Shown: piece after piece, positions 37,801-50,104 of the stretch
How positions within the stretch are numbered: the stretch's first letter is position 1
Layout: each line of letters opens with the position of its first letter
Assembly: GCA_014529385.2 (NCBI GenBank)
Contig: CM043950.1
Coordinates: 72,696,435 to 72,760,434, forward strand
Reading direction: 5' to 3'
Source of the DNA: Adiantum capillus-veneris
Taxonomy: Eukaryota; Streptophyta; Polypodiopsida; Polypodiales; Pteridaceae
Length of the DNA: 64,000 nucleotides
Position numbers and translations under genes: made by a program
Notes under the pieces: generated by a model
The model's database searches: none
The model's input: only the letters and a program-made list of their open reading frames with translations
What the model was told of the DNA's origin: nothing

Positions 37801-40800
37801 TGCTTGGGTAGCTGTTAGACTAAGCTAAATGTATCCTTCTTGAATAATCCAATATGCGCTTCGCGAGTGTGCAAGTGAGTAACTTGAATTTTTTGCCCAT
37901 TTGCTTCAGTCACAACCTTTGCTTCCAACTCACTGAAGGGATTGTTACTTAAAGTACTTTGAGAAGCTATATGGTGGGCATGAAAATTCTTTGTCATGGT
38001 GTTTTAGATTGATGAATAAAGTTTGAATAACCCGGTCATGAATGCCTCTTTGACTGTTTGCATGTAGTGAGAGGGCAAGAACATGACACTGGCACAAAAC
38101 CCCATGATTATATTTTTTCTCAAAATGTATGTCTCCAGGTTCTAGCATAGTCCCTGAACTCCCTTGTAGGAATACTTGCCAAGGATGTTTTGTTGCTTCA
38201 TGGGATTATCATTCTAGAAATTTTCACGAGCATTGACATGTCAAGTCCGTAATATCCTTCATTTGGTTGATGATGCCTTGTAAATTTTTGAGCATGTACT
38301 TATTCGATAGAGGGATATTACCCATTGACTTAATGACAATCGGGTAGTTGAGCACCACGGGTCGTTTGCTTTGCCATGCATAGGAAATATCCCGGGATTG
38401 TTGTCGATTGATAGGGAAAAAGGTTGAGTAGATCTTGAGATGTTGTGGTATTTTTTTGTAGTATGGTTCATCTATTGGGTACTTCTCAAACCACCTTTTT
38501 TCTCCATAGGGGTTGATTTTCAAGAATAGCTAGTACTTGTTCTACTGCTATAGGTACACCTTGTAATCCCCTTGGTGATTTGCCTCTAGTGTTGGCAACA
38601 TTTTTATCTTCCATAAAAGGGCTTCTTGCTTCATTAGTGGAAGAGATATCATTTCATGCAATGACTTCATGAGGGGTGATCATCAGAAGTGTCATCAGCT
38701 AAAGTACCTTGAGTCATATTGCATATATTCTTTGTGTGATGGGTCGTACAATTCTGATACCCATCTTTAAATCCTCTCTCTGGTATCTGTCTTGTCTTTT
38801 ACATCATCAAAATCATGTAACCCTACCTATAGAGACGTGCTTGGAAGATCTACAAGGGGAAGGTCCATGTTCACTTGCTCTTTGCCAGTTGTCGGTGGGA
38901 CATCCACTACTAGTGGCCGAGCCCTTATGGCACTAATGGTCATATAGTTTTGTTGTAGTTTGAGGGAATGTGTTTTACTCTGGGTACTCAAGTATTATTT
39001 TTCTTTAGCCAATCTCTCTTTTAGCAGCATGATCTTGTTCTTCATTTTATTTTGAATTGCTTTATGCCTTGTAGTCATGATTTTTCGGTCATACTTTTAT
39101 TGAGCTAGAGCCTCCTTAAGATCTTTGAGCTCTTGCAATGTTGAGGTAGAAGCTGATGAGGTAGAGGCAGGGGTGGGGGTGTATTGCATTGCCAAAATCT
39201 GGGCGACTAAGATCTTGACAACCCCGTATGAATCCCTCACTTGACATTCCTTTATTGTCTTTATCTAGATCCTCTTCTAGACGTTGTTGCATGACTTGTA
39301 AGTTGGTGTTTCGCTAAAGTCTTGAGCCTCTTTATAGTAATGATCAACATTTGTTTTTTTCGTTTGAAGTTTAGCTTGTAACTCCAATTGCATGCCCTGG
39401 AGTTCTTCAATCTTGCTCTATAGATTCTGGTTTGCTTCCTTTTACTTTGCTTCTTTGGGTTTGGTTTCTTCCAAATCCAACTCTCTGAGGTTGTTGAGAG
39501 CCCTTTGACACTGGAACTTTGGTTTGATATGCTCATCAATGTCAAATGAATGTATCATCTTCTTTCCATTTCTATTAATTCTTGTAATCAGGGTGACAAC
39601 GGTTTCTTATCCGATGTGTGCGGTCTTCCATCAAGGTGCTCACTTATTTATTTTTGTTTGTGTCTCATCTTTGATCCTCCTGTGTTTGTTCTTTTATTTC
39701 TGGTGGGGCTAGCTCCTTCTTGTCTTTGTCCTTCATCTTTGCAGTGCCCTCAATTGTTGGTGGACTCCTTGACACTTGTTTATATGTTTTCTCTGGTACT
39801 TCTTTCTCATTCTTTTTGGTCTCTTTGTTTTTGGCTTGCTCAATATATTCTTGAGCCGGAGAAGGAGTGGTTGGTTGGTTTGAAAAGGGTGGAGTAATAT
39901 CAGCATGTATGTCCAAGGGATTTGCACCACCCTCCTCTTTGATATTTTCCTCTTCCCTTTGGTTCTTGTACGCTTTCTTAGTTTTGAGGATTTGTCCCGA
40001 TGATTCAAGATCATTGACTCTCTCCCTCTTAGAATCCTTTTGTTCTCTTTGGATGTCTTTTCACTTGAGATCCCTTTGAATGCATTGTCGTATTTTGCAA
40101 TAAATTTCCAAGTTATATTTGGAAATTCTTCTCTTATATTGCTTGATTTTTCCTAACGTCTCTACCTTTCACTACTCCAGTGGTTTGTCTTTGTCGTTTT
40201 ATCCTTTATTATCAACATCAGCTCCTAGATTCTTCTTTTCTTTAGCCATCTTTTAACATCTTTCTACCCTTAGTTTTTGGGTTTTCTCCATCATTCTTTG
40301 TGTCTGAGAGATTGGGATTTGATCTCTCTTCCTAGGTGACTTTTCCGTAACATGCACACTTGGGATTTTGTATTTGCTATCCTTCTTGTCATCTTGCTCA
40401 TCATCTTTATCTTCATCTGATGTCTAAAATTTTGACAAAGTGTCTGTTTTTGGGCTTGATTTTCCCACTTATACTGATGTTCGTATCCATCTCCTCACTG
40501 TCAAATTTTTTTAGGGAGATTTGCCCTGTGGTTTTTCTCGGTGCTTGTACTTCAGATGGTCCGACCACAAGTCTGACCGCATGCTTGGATTTGTGTAATA
40601 GATCAAGTTGGACCTCAACTTGTGTTAGTTGATCCATCATTCTCAATGCTTGATATGCAATCCTCATTGGCACGGGTCCACCGTTCATGTATGTTTTATT
40701 TGTGTCGCTGTTCTTGAGGTTTGTCTCAACCAGATTTTCTAGAATGTACGTGCCTAGATCACAACAGATCATCCTTTGCTAAGAGAGTCCAATAGCCATC

Positions 40801-41230
40801 ACTACAGAAATGTGAAGGCTAGGTTCAATGTATCTAGTGGATTTTGAACTTCTAGATGATGTGATATGAGAGGTAGTGGCAATTCTATCTCTGAGTACAC
40901 TAAATCCTTGTATGTAAACGTATGCCCTTGCTCCTTGACAAAATTTGTCATTGTCTGTTGCTTTGGTCTTGAGCAGTAAATTGTGGTTTCCTGATGGTAG
41001 GTGTAGTTATTATTAATCAAGATCAATATGATCCACACTTTTACAGTTTCACCATCCTTATATGTGAGAGTAGCTTCTTCATCGGATTGAATTGATGTCA
41101 TAAGTTTGTGTGCTCTTTGGAAGTGTGTTTCCCATGGATGTAGATGGAAAAATGTGTCCATTTAAGGACACCTTACACCTTCAATCACTTTCTCTTGTGG
41201 ATGCAGAATCTAGAGTTCCCTTGGGAAGAT
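37801..41230 (-). pseudogene. Unidentified decayed coding region, charged and coiled-coil-rich
   Basis: I do not recognise this. Consecutive minus-strand frames look like one long protein in pieces: 41161-40802 (HLHPWETHFQRAHKL, TYKDGETVKVWI), 40772-40413 (MNGGPVPMRIAYQALRMM, VQLDLLHKSKHAVR), a Lys/Glu/Pro-rich part about 40014-39665, a likely coiled coil about 39520-39050 (Leu heptads, EELQGMQLELQAKLQ in a shifted frame), and 38523-37815 (PYYKKIPQHL, HDRVIQTLFINLKHHDKEF). Stops and shifts occur every 50-120 codons. No RT, integrase, protease or knuckle is visible. It could be a dead host gene, an unusual gag-like region, or an accessory ORF of an unknown element. Confidence 0.4.
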
Positions 41231-42159
41231 TGTGATATTAACTTTAGTGCCATGGGATTCTTGTATGATATGTGAGCTTTCTCATTTGATGAGATGTCCA
41301 TCACGTGGTAGGCTGGGAATTCTTATTACTTCCTCGATCGTCTATGATGCATTTTGTGATCATATATCCCAGAGATTAGATCCAAAAAATGGCCAGCAAG
41401 TTTTCGAGAAAAGTGGAAAAAACTTTAGAGGTCATGGATTGCGATCCATGGCAAATTTTGGAAATTTTTCTCAAACTTAGAGATTTTTGGAATTTTGGCA
41501 AAGATTTTGAAACTCAAATGGCTTGAAACTCTAGGGTTAGGTTACCTTGATATTTAGGACTAGGTTGTATGCTCTTTGCTTGGACATCTTACAATGGGTC
41601 ATGAATCGTGATCCAAGTTGGACAGCCTTTTGGGCTAAAACTTTCAAAGCTTGTTTCTATAGTCTATCCCCAATTCCCAACTTGTGGTCTAATTTGGTTT
41701 GACTTTGCCATATGTGGTTTTGGTTGGCACTTTAGATCCTTGATTGTGGTCAGTTTGGTTAGCACTTTGACCATCAAAAGCGTTGGATCTTAAGAAGGAC
41801 CCCAATCCCACATTTTTGTTCATTTTCAATGCATTTGGAGTCTATTTGTTTCCTCTCAAGCTCTTTAACACATAGATTCATTTTGTAGGAATTTTTGGTA
41901 GTCCTTGAGTTATAAGAAGTTCACAAACTTCTTTTGACACCCAGAACTTTGCTCCTGGCCATAGTTTTTGCACTTAACAATTAGATAATGCTAAGCTTGA
42001 AAATCGTAGCACTTGACATGACCAAATACATAAAAAATTCCACATCTCATACTCTTTGACTTGTGCACATAGTCTGCAACCAATTTCTCACAGATCTGCT
42101 TCAGGAAAACATGGATCATGATCCGTTCCTACATGAATCTTGTGGAAGGGGTGTCCCTT
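41231..42159. other. Non-coding, no gene seen
   Basis: T-rich sequence without a convincing frame. A short palindromic phrase recurs in variant form (tggattgcgatcca near 41440, atcgtgatcc near 41607, ggatcatgatcc near 42114). Confidence 0.5.
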
Positions 42160-42669
42160 GGGTAAGTGGTAGGGTATTCTCTCTCATCCCCTACTCTTGG
42201 GGCTTGCCCCCTCTTTTGTAGGCTTCCTTTGACTTCAAGCACCTCAAGCACCTTAGTCATCAAGCATGACCAACACCTTGACCCTTCAATCATGACAAGG
42301 ACCTCAAGCACCTAGTCATCTCAAGCATGACAATGACCTCAAGCATTTAAGTTAGCTCAAGCACCTCATGCACAGGTGTAGCTTACCCTACGGTCTAAGC
42401 ACTTTTAATACTAACCTTTGGAAGACTTTAATGAATCTAACCTTGAGGTCTTTTAAGCTCCATTATTTTCACATTTTTCTTCAGTAGACCATCTCCTTTT
42501 GAGCCCTTGTCTAGATATAACCATCTCCTTTTTGGCCGTATGTTGAGTTAGGTCTAGCAACACATATCCATGTTCTAGCTCTTGTTTCCCCTTTTACCTT
42601 CCCATATTCAATGATCAGTTTAATATGAGAAAATCATTTGGGTAAAGCTAGATATTAGATTTTATGACA
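42160..42669 (-). repeat. Old, truncated A-like LTR
   Basis: The right end matches the A LTR edge (gatcagtttaatatgagaaaatcattt...tgaca). The left part matches its ctctctcatcccct...ggggct-gcccc segment. It is about a third of the 1592-bp A LTR and clearly diverged, so it is an older relative on the minus strand. Confidence 0.75.
42230..42375. repeat. Degenerate minisatellite in the A-like LTR
   Basis: Irregular copies of cctcaagcac, agtcatc and aagcatgacaa. They are absent from the young A LTRs. Confidence 0.7.
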
Positions 42670-42729
42670 ATACTTGAAGTTAAAATGGACATTGAAGGAG
42701 GTTTGTTTTGACAAAAATGGAAAGTAAGG

Positions 42730-44510
42730 GGGAATCTAACTCAAAAACAAATTATGCACACAATTCAAGACCGACGTATTGTGGTAGTGCAACTAGTGCA
42801 AGAGCTTAAAGAATCGAGGACATCATATGATGGGATTGAAAATGCAAAGAAGATTGATTTGATGGAATGAAGATCAGAAGAACCAAGGCTAGCTTACATA
42901 GCCACATATCTTACCAAGGAAGATGAATAGCTATTGATAATTACCCTTAAAAAATATAAATATGTGTTTGCATGCTCTTACAAAGATGTGAAAGGGGTGG
43001 ATCCTGGCATTTTTCAACACGCAATACCCCTCAAGAGTGATGCTAAAATGCACCGACAACATCCTTACACTTACAATGAGATATTTGCACAACGAATCAA
43101 GCAAGAGATAGACAAACTTAAAGAGGTAATGTATGAGATGAACACACGAAGTGGGTGTCACCAATTGTAGTGGTGCCCAAAAAGAACGGTAAATTACAAG
43201 TGTACATAAATATCAAACATGTGAACGCTACTACAATCGGAGAAAGCTATCCATTACCCATCACCGATCAAGTGATTGAAAGAGTCTCCAGAAAGGAATC
43301 CTACAACTTTCTCGATGGCTTTTCAGGCTATAACCAGCTCATGATCAAGATAGAGGATCAACAAAAAACGGCCTTTGCAATTGAGAATATTTGCATATCG
43401 GGTAATGCCATTTAGTCTAACCAATATGCGTGCCACATTCAAAAGGCTGGATGACTTGCGTTTGCATTCTCTCCATAGAAATGAACATGTTGAACACTGA
43501 AATAAATTCTCTGAGAAATGCAGAACATATATTTTCCAGTCTATTACTCAAGTAGACGAGTCAACAATGCAAAACATAATTGCACGACCACAAAAAGAGA
43601 GGACTTGGAATGATCTATTTTGTAAAAAAATTTACACATTACCTTCTCACGAACAAGTTCGTGCTCTTTGTGGATCATCAAGAATTATTGTACATAGTGA
43701 ATAACCATTCAATACATGTCGCATCCTTTGATGATTCCTAATATTACTAAGATTTGATTTCAATGTGGTGTTGAAAAAAGGGACTACACACCAGAGAGCG
43801 GACCATTTGTCATGAATGCTACATGAGAAAGCTCCTTTGAGGATTGAAGATGATTTGCCTGACTCTAATCTCTTTAACATCCAGGTGATACCAAGGTGGA
43901 GCAAACAGATTATACCATTGCTCACCACTCATTTGCTGCAAATTGAGAGACATTCATCATCAAGAAATCTTGAAACTTGGTGATGATTGCTGGACGGTTA
44001 TATAAGCAAGGACACGAAGACATATTGAGATTTTGCATCGATCTGTTCAAAAAATATGAAGGAAGACCATGTACAAACTACGACTATTCATAATGCCACA
44101 GTGAAAACACATCAGAGACTGATGCTACTTGGAGTGTATTGGCCTCACATGCAAAAATGCGTACAATACTATGTTAGCTCATGTGACATTGCGCAATCAC
44201 AAGGCCAATCAAGCATGCTACACTATTCAAGATAGAAACAACACCCAAGTGGGAAAAGTACATTGTGTACTATAAAACCACCTTTATGAAAAAGGAATAG
44301 ATGACAACTTAAGGATTTGTGTTGCACAACATGAGTACCTACCTATTCTTGAGCAAGCACATGACTTTCCCGCAGGAGGACACTTTTTGATATACAAAAT
44401 CATAAAAGCAATATTGCTAGTATCAATTTGGTGGCCTACTCTATTGATGATTGTTGAATACTATGTGAGACGATGTGACACTTTCCAACTTACTAAAGTA
44501 TTTATGGGAC
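42730..44510 (+). pseudogene. Decayed Ty3 (Tat/Athila-like) pol: linker, RT, integrase zinc finger (C')
   Basis: The linker before RT is readable from about 42880 (AYIATYLTKEDE, KYKYVFACSYKDVKGVDPG), then RT (SPIVVVPKKNGK, NATT, YPLPI, FLDGFSGYNQ, to about 43420). The region 43450-44250 is badly broken. The integrase zinc-binding part is at about 44270-44508 (HEYLPILEQAHDFPAGGHF, SIWWPTLL, RRCDTFQLTKVFMGP). It stops at MGP where the CACTA element begins. Stops and shifts throughout show that it is old. The C-like LTR piece at 49100 is in the same direction and may be its 3' LTR. Confidence 0.8.
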
Positions 44511-44989
44511 CACTACAATACGTCGTGCGAATATTGATGGATGTATCGACGGTAATAAATTTTTTTAAAGATTAAAAAGCCCCAAAATGAGTGTCCATAT
44601 CAACATCTATATTGTATCATCCGTATAGACATCAATATATTACTCATAAAATATATGATGATATGAGTGTTGGCATAACCGTCTAAATAAGCAATGAAAA
44701 CATAAAAACATCCCAATGTTGATTCCAACGTTCATACCAATGCCTAATCAAATGTCTATTTCCAACGCCTATTCCAAGGGACATTTCAAAGCATATTTTG
44801 ATACCTATACCGGTGCCAAAACCTGCAAAAAAGAATAAATTGGGGAGAGAGAGTTGGGAGCTAATGCTGCATGTACTGTAGCACCAGGACCAACCCTCTC
44901 TACCCAAAGAAAGAGTGAAAAAGCAACCACACTCCACCTACGTTTTGATGATGAAGATTGAGAGGTATATTCAATACATATGAGAGAAA

Positions 44990-46100
44990 TGTAAGCATAA
45001 CAAAACCACAAAATCAAAAGCTTAAACATGAAAAGTTTCCAAAAGCATAACCATAACATCGACTCCCAAACCATAGGCAAAATTCCATGAATATTTTTTT
45101 ACCATAACTAAAACATGACTTGAAAATCGTAAGTATAACGTTCTGAACATTTTCAAGCAAGAATTGTACAATGATTTGAAAACCGTAACCATAAGGACAA
45201 GAAGATTCTCAAACCATAAATGTAAAATGATTCAAAAATTGTTACCATATTCACAATATAATTGCAAAACCATAATCATAACCTAATTGCCATGCCATAA
45301 CCATAACCTGATTGCCAAACCATATTTGCAAAACCATAACCATAATTTGCCTGTCATACCATAATTGCGAACCATAACGATAACCTGATTTCGATTAGAG
45401 AAAATTTGGACCCACAAAGGGGCCTGATATGGAGTTTTACTTCCTCTCTCATGTCCAAAACGGGTGTGCGGTAAAAAATTTTCAAATCAACTCCAAAATT
45501 GGCGGAGATTTGATAGCTAGAATATACTCTTCAAGCTCTTTCTATTGATATATAGCACACCATGAGATTCCTCATATTTTGAAAGATTCTATTTTGATTC
45601 TCTTGTGATGTGACAACTCCATCTAGAATCTTGAGAATCAAAAATAGAATCTTTCAAATATGAGGAATCTTGTGGCGTGCTATATATTATTAGAAAAATA
45701 TTGAAAGGAGATGCTAACTGCCAAATCTCTGCCAAGTTTAGAGTTGATTTGCAAAAATTTTACCGCACGCCTGTTTTGGACATGAGAGAGTCCTGAAATC
45801 AAACTCCTTATAAGGCCCCTTTCTGAGTCCAAATTTTCCCTAGTGTAAACCATATTTGCAAAACCATTACCATAAGTTTCTTGCCATACCATAACAATAA
45901 CATGATTTCCATATCATAATTGCAAAACCATAACCATAACCTGAGTGTCATACCATAACCCTAACATGACTTTCATACCATAATTATAAAACCATAACCA
46001 TAACCTAATTGCCATACCATAATCATAATTGTAAATGAAATGCAAAATCATAAACATAAATGTTAAATTGTACATGTGTAGAATAAAAATGGTCATCAAG
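44990..46100. repeat. CCATAA-rich degenerate satellite, interrupted by a foldback element
   Basis: Many irregular copies of a roughly 36-bp phrase like accataaccataacctgattgc, plus ccataattgcaaaa. It flanks the palindrome at 45393-45845 on both sides, so that element landed in the satellite. Confidence 0.8.
45393..45845. mobile_element. Palindromic foldback/MITE-like element, 453 bp
   Basis: Two arms of about 210 bp are inverted copies of each other (left: gattagagaaaatttggacc; right, reversed: cactagggaaaatttggact), separated by about 25 bp near 45600. The right end reads CACTAGGG outward, suggesting CACTA descent, while the left end has diverged (GATTAGAG). There is no coding capacity. A transcript would form a long hairpin. 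Confidence 0.85.
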
Positions 46101-46140
46101 ATGACCAAAACTACAAAAAAAAAAAACATATATGAAGGAT

Positions 46141-47900
46141 GTCACCCCCATGGTAATGCCTCCCAGACGATGGCCTCTCCATCCTGATGTACCTGGGTCA
46201 AAAGGGCCACAAGTCCATGCTTGTACCCATACTTCTCCTCTCCGTGTGTTACAGGGTGCTTCACGACAATTCTAGGCAAAATAATTAATTAATAATAAGA
46301 TATATTCAAATAACATATCCATGTTTAGAAACTTGAAGCGTACATATAGTACTTACAAGCATGCCAAAGAGTGTTGTAGTCTCCCACTCCAAAGATGTGG
46401 CACTCTAGTAGACTCCAAACGTGCTCTAGCTACATCTCTCTGCTACTAGAATCTCTGAGGATTGTTATGTGCCTCTCGTGCAATCCTCACCCATTCCTCC
46501 ACGTCCAACAATGACGATTTTGGACTACCAACCTTGTACCTGTCTCTCGTCTTTGACAAATGGTGTGACATTGTGGCAATCACCACACTCAATATCAAGT
46601 CATTGGAAACTAGATAGTACCACTCTGCGGGCTTGTACTCTCTAAAGTCTTTCGGAATCTCTCCAAGAAGAGCATCCACCTGATATGGACTACCCTAGAA
46701 ATTGCAACTTCATCAACCACATGCACAAGTAGATGCATTTGGATGGTAATAATTTTTATTGGACAATAGATCTCCACCATAGACACTGCTTTGATAGCAT
46801 TTAAGCAAGCTGCATCTATGTTGTCGTTTCTTATCTCTTTTGAATTGATCCAACATACCAACTCACTAATTTTATTGACTGTTCTTCTGATTTCATCTGT
46901 TAGACAATCCTTTATGGAAATGGGTAAGATAAACTGCAAAAATTTGTGCCAATTATGGGACTTAATACCACTAATTTCTTTTTCTCTAATAAAAGTTGTT
47001 TTCGAACATCACATATACCCAATGGGAGTATTGAATGAATATATAGTCTTCTTCGCTTGTTTCTCTTCTGCATGACTCAAAACCCATGGAACTTTTGGTA
47101 TAGCAAACTTTCCATTGGGTTTAAGTCAAGTCTACATCTTAGACATCCAACACACAACCTGTAGGTCATCTCTTTGGGCCTTGCTCTCCCTTTTTCTAGT
47201 GATGGTCTTCCATAGAATCTTCCCCACGTTCTTAAAAATGTGCGTTGGGTCTAGCGATTATTAAGGAGGGTGTCCAATATGGGAGTTCATGGAAAATAGA
47301 AATTATTTTCATGCCAGGTGGCTTGAAATCTCCCCTCTCCAGCCACATGTTTTTCCAATTGCTCACTTTCATAGATGCATGTTGTGTTTGCATATGTTTG
47401 GTCCATGTATCTCATGTACTTTAGGCAAAAATCTACAATTCTCCTTGTAGATTATCTTACTCAAATGATCAAAGTGACAGAAGCCAAGTCAAGGACCACA
47501 TTTTAGACATGCATTATTTTTTGAGTAATTCAAAACTAAAAAATCATTAAAAAGAAATAAAAGTATAGGTATGGTCAGGAATAGCATATATGTAAGGGTC
47601 TCAAATATACTTACGTGAACACTCACCAAAGCCTAGCCAATCGTGCATGGTCCACATGAGTATACTTTGCACATGGGCATTTCATCGTCCGAGTGGTTGA
47701 GACATGTCAACCACATTGATCCCTGTCCACAAGATTTGGAGCTCTTCTATAAGCGGTGCCAGATAGACATCCATGTTCTTTGCCTTGTACTTTCTTGGGA
47801 CGATGAGTGACAATAACAAATGGTCGTTCTTGATAGCTAGCCATGGTGGAAGATTAAAACTAACCAAAAAAAAGGCCATGTGCTCCATGACAAAATCCAT
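46141..47900 (-). pseudogene. CACTA TNP2-type transposase remains with DUF4218-like domain
   Basis: Minus-strand pieces follow the order of plant TNP2 proteins: LPPWLAIKNDHLLLSLIVPRK and MDVYLAPLIEELQILW (47682-47900); LMWTMHDWLGFGE (about 47630-47660); a broken middle; WVLSHAEEKQAKKT; then CPIKIITIQMHLLVHVVDEV and IRWMLFLERFRKTL (46610-46939), the DUF4218 signature. A C-terminal stretch HGEEKYGYKHGL ends at a stop near 46145. The catalytic core is in several frames with stops, so there is no active enzyme. TNP2 cuts and moves CACTA elements by recognising their ends. Confidence 0.8.
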
Positions 47901-49030
47901 AATAAAAATGGATTTACTCCATTCATTATCAGATCAAAAAAAATCCAACATACCCCTAGGCGACTGAATGACTAAATAATGAAGTAGGTAGACCAAAATA
48001 TTTTGGCATAGAGGCTGATTACCTAAGTAGGCAATTGAATACCTAAGCGGCTAGCCCTAAGTAGCTAGCCTTCAACAGCCTAAACAGACCAATCCTAAGT
48101 GATGAAGCAACTAATTAACTAAACGGCTAGCCTTAAGGGCCTAACCCTAATTAAGTAAATAGCCCAAAGCGGGCAACTACGTCTGATCGACATAACGTTA
48201 ATTTGTCATAAGAGGCCGACATAACCACGTTGATGTACAATTTGCAAAATGCATAAATCTAGTCAAAGGTAATTAGAACCTAACATTATAAACTTTCTAA
48301 TTTAACTTTACAACACCTATGATAAGTCGCAACTTCAAAAAACAACGTAATATATTGAATTTTGACTTAATTTACATAAATATAAAAAACTAATTATAAA
48401 ATGGCATAAATCAAAATAACTCTTTTTTTAGATCAAGTTTCCTTATCTTTGTTTGTTAATGATGATTTTTAATTAATAAATTTTATAAAACAACAAAAGT
48501 TATATTTTTTCCAATTTTTCCTTTGTTTGGAAAATGTGTGTGCACATCATACATAGTGTGTTTAGATTGTTGATAAACTAATGTCCATTTATATTTATTC
48601 GTGTGTATGTTTATGTCAATGTGTATGCAAGAAAAGAGAATGATAGAGCACTCAAATGCAGCCTATTTGAGTAAGAAGCACTTGAAGAAATGTTGTCAAA
48701 CCTCCAAACACACACACACACACAATGTTGCTCACATGCACACAAAAGTGAACAAACCTACTATGAATCTTGAAAAGAACCTTCCCTTGTTGATGGGGGG
48801 CAGCGTGTGACTGGAAATGTCAAGTCCAACAAGCCCTACAGTGACAGATCTACAGCAAATGAGGAGGAGGAGAGCAAGGGAAGAGAAGAAATAATGAGAA
48901 AAAATGTGCACCGATAGGCACCGATACGTCAGTACAGGCATCAATAGGTGCATCAAAATGAGTGCCGAAATCAGTGCCAAAATATGCATCAAAGTAGACG
49001 TCCGTATGCACACTAGAATTAGCCTCAAAA
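47901..49030. other. Non-coding right part of the CACTA element
   Basis: A degenerate phrase (ctaagcggctagccctaagtagctagcc) recurs at 48020-48180. Variants of a short gcaccgatac/gcatcaa phrase recur at 48905-49010, near the element end, where CACTA elements carry subterminal transposase-binding repeats. No gene is seen. Confidence 0.5.
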
Positions 49031-49099
49031 ATTTAAAATTTGTTTTTTAAAAAAATGGTTCTCCCTCCAGAATTAGCTGTAGTGGCCGTGATGACATGT

Positions 49100-49281
49100 T
49101 GTTGCGAGCCCTTCATTCATCCATTTTCTTCAACCCTTTGACTCATTGTATGCATTGTCAATGTATTGTTAACATTTTAGTGATTGCTAACACTAACTAT
49201 TAGCCTACTAACACAAAACATCCATTGACCTAACCTTAAAAGGCACCTCACATCAAGACATGTACATAGTAAAAAATTGTT

Positions 49282-49330
<49 letters not shown>

Positions 49331-50100
49331 CCCCCCCCCCCCCCCCTTAACTCTCTTATTTCACGTAGCATCCCAACACTCTATACGCGAGGAGAGATTT
49401 TGGTGTAGTCATAACGTTGTGAGTTTCACCCTTGGTGCGAGAGAAGGTTTAATGCTACACATTGCAAAGTGAGAGAGTGTGAGTGCTCTATCTCAAAACA
49501 CTATTCTACATTCTATTCCACTATCAATAATTGAGGTTTTGGTGCTTCAAAGGAATCCTTGGATTTAGAATCTTCATCATTTCACTTGTGTAAAGTTCTT
49601 TGGAAAATGCAAGGTGACTTGTATCTTTTAAGTTCTGTCATTTGAGCTTGTTTGAGAAAGTGATTAGTATGTTTTCATTGCCAAGTTTTTGCTCATTGTA
49701 AGAGGGTATGGTGGTCAGAGGTGTCCCAGAATCCTAAGAATGTGTGTGTGTGTGTGTGTGATGGTGATGCTTAGCATTCACTAAGCATCGGGTTAGTTTT
49801 GTGCAAGCTCTATCATAGCGTCATAAGAAATCATCTCCATTTATAATTCACAAACAAGATATAATGCAAGTTCCATTCCTCTCTCTCCTCCCTCTCCTCT
49901 AGCTCTCTCTTGCTCCATTTGGTGTGTGTTTTGTTGCATCTCCTCTTGGTTGTGAAAAAATATCTCTTGCGTCCTAGTTGGCATTCCATAACTAAGCATT
50001 TCTCGATTACTTTTTTCGTTATGGGTTCGTTGTTGTTGTTTCTTGCTTGTAGTTGCCTCAGCCCCAATTGAGCAACACGGGAGCCTGGAGGGGTGTTTCA
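49100..50100 (+). repeat. Truncated C-like LTR piece
   Basis: Aligns with 20700-21880 of family C LTR 1 through the (TC)n tract, the signal agcatcccaacactctat-cg-gaggagaga, and ccccaattgagca-cacgggagcc. It is much more diverged than the two C LTRs are from each other, and it lacks both LTR ends. The TATA region is lost or changed. (TC)n at 49284-49328 is followed directly by a 20-base C run (49328-49347). Confidence 0.8.
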
Positions 50101-50104
50101 AGAC

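Larger units (their letters stand above)
44511..49084 (-). mobile_element. Decayed CACTA (En/Spm-type) DNA transposon
   Basis: The left end is CACTACAATACG at 44511 and the right end is the reverse complement of CACTACAGCTAATTC ending at 49084; a TTTAAAAAAAT-like stretch lies near both ends. Flanking triplets are GAC (44508-44510) and GCC (49085-49087), a near match to the 3-bp target duplication of this superfamily. The minus strand carries TNP2 transposase remains. It interrupts the C' integrase. Only about 7 bases of the termini match clearly, so the exact borders are inferred. Confidence 0.6.

Noticed and set aside
42129-42311. Minus-strand 60-codon ORF (LEVLVMIEG...)
   Set aside because: Made of the CTCAAGCAC minisatellite.
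45950-45970. CCCTAA as possible telomere-type repeat
   Set aside because: A single occurrence within the CCATAA satellite, with no array.
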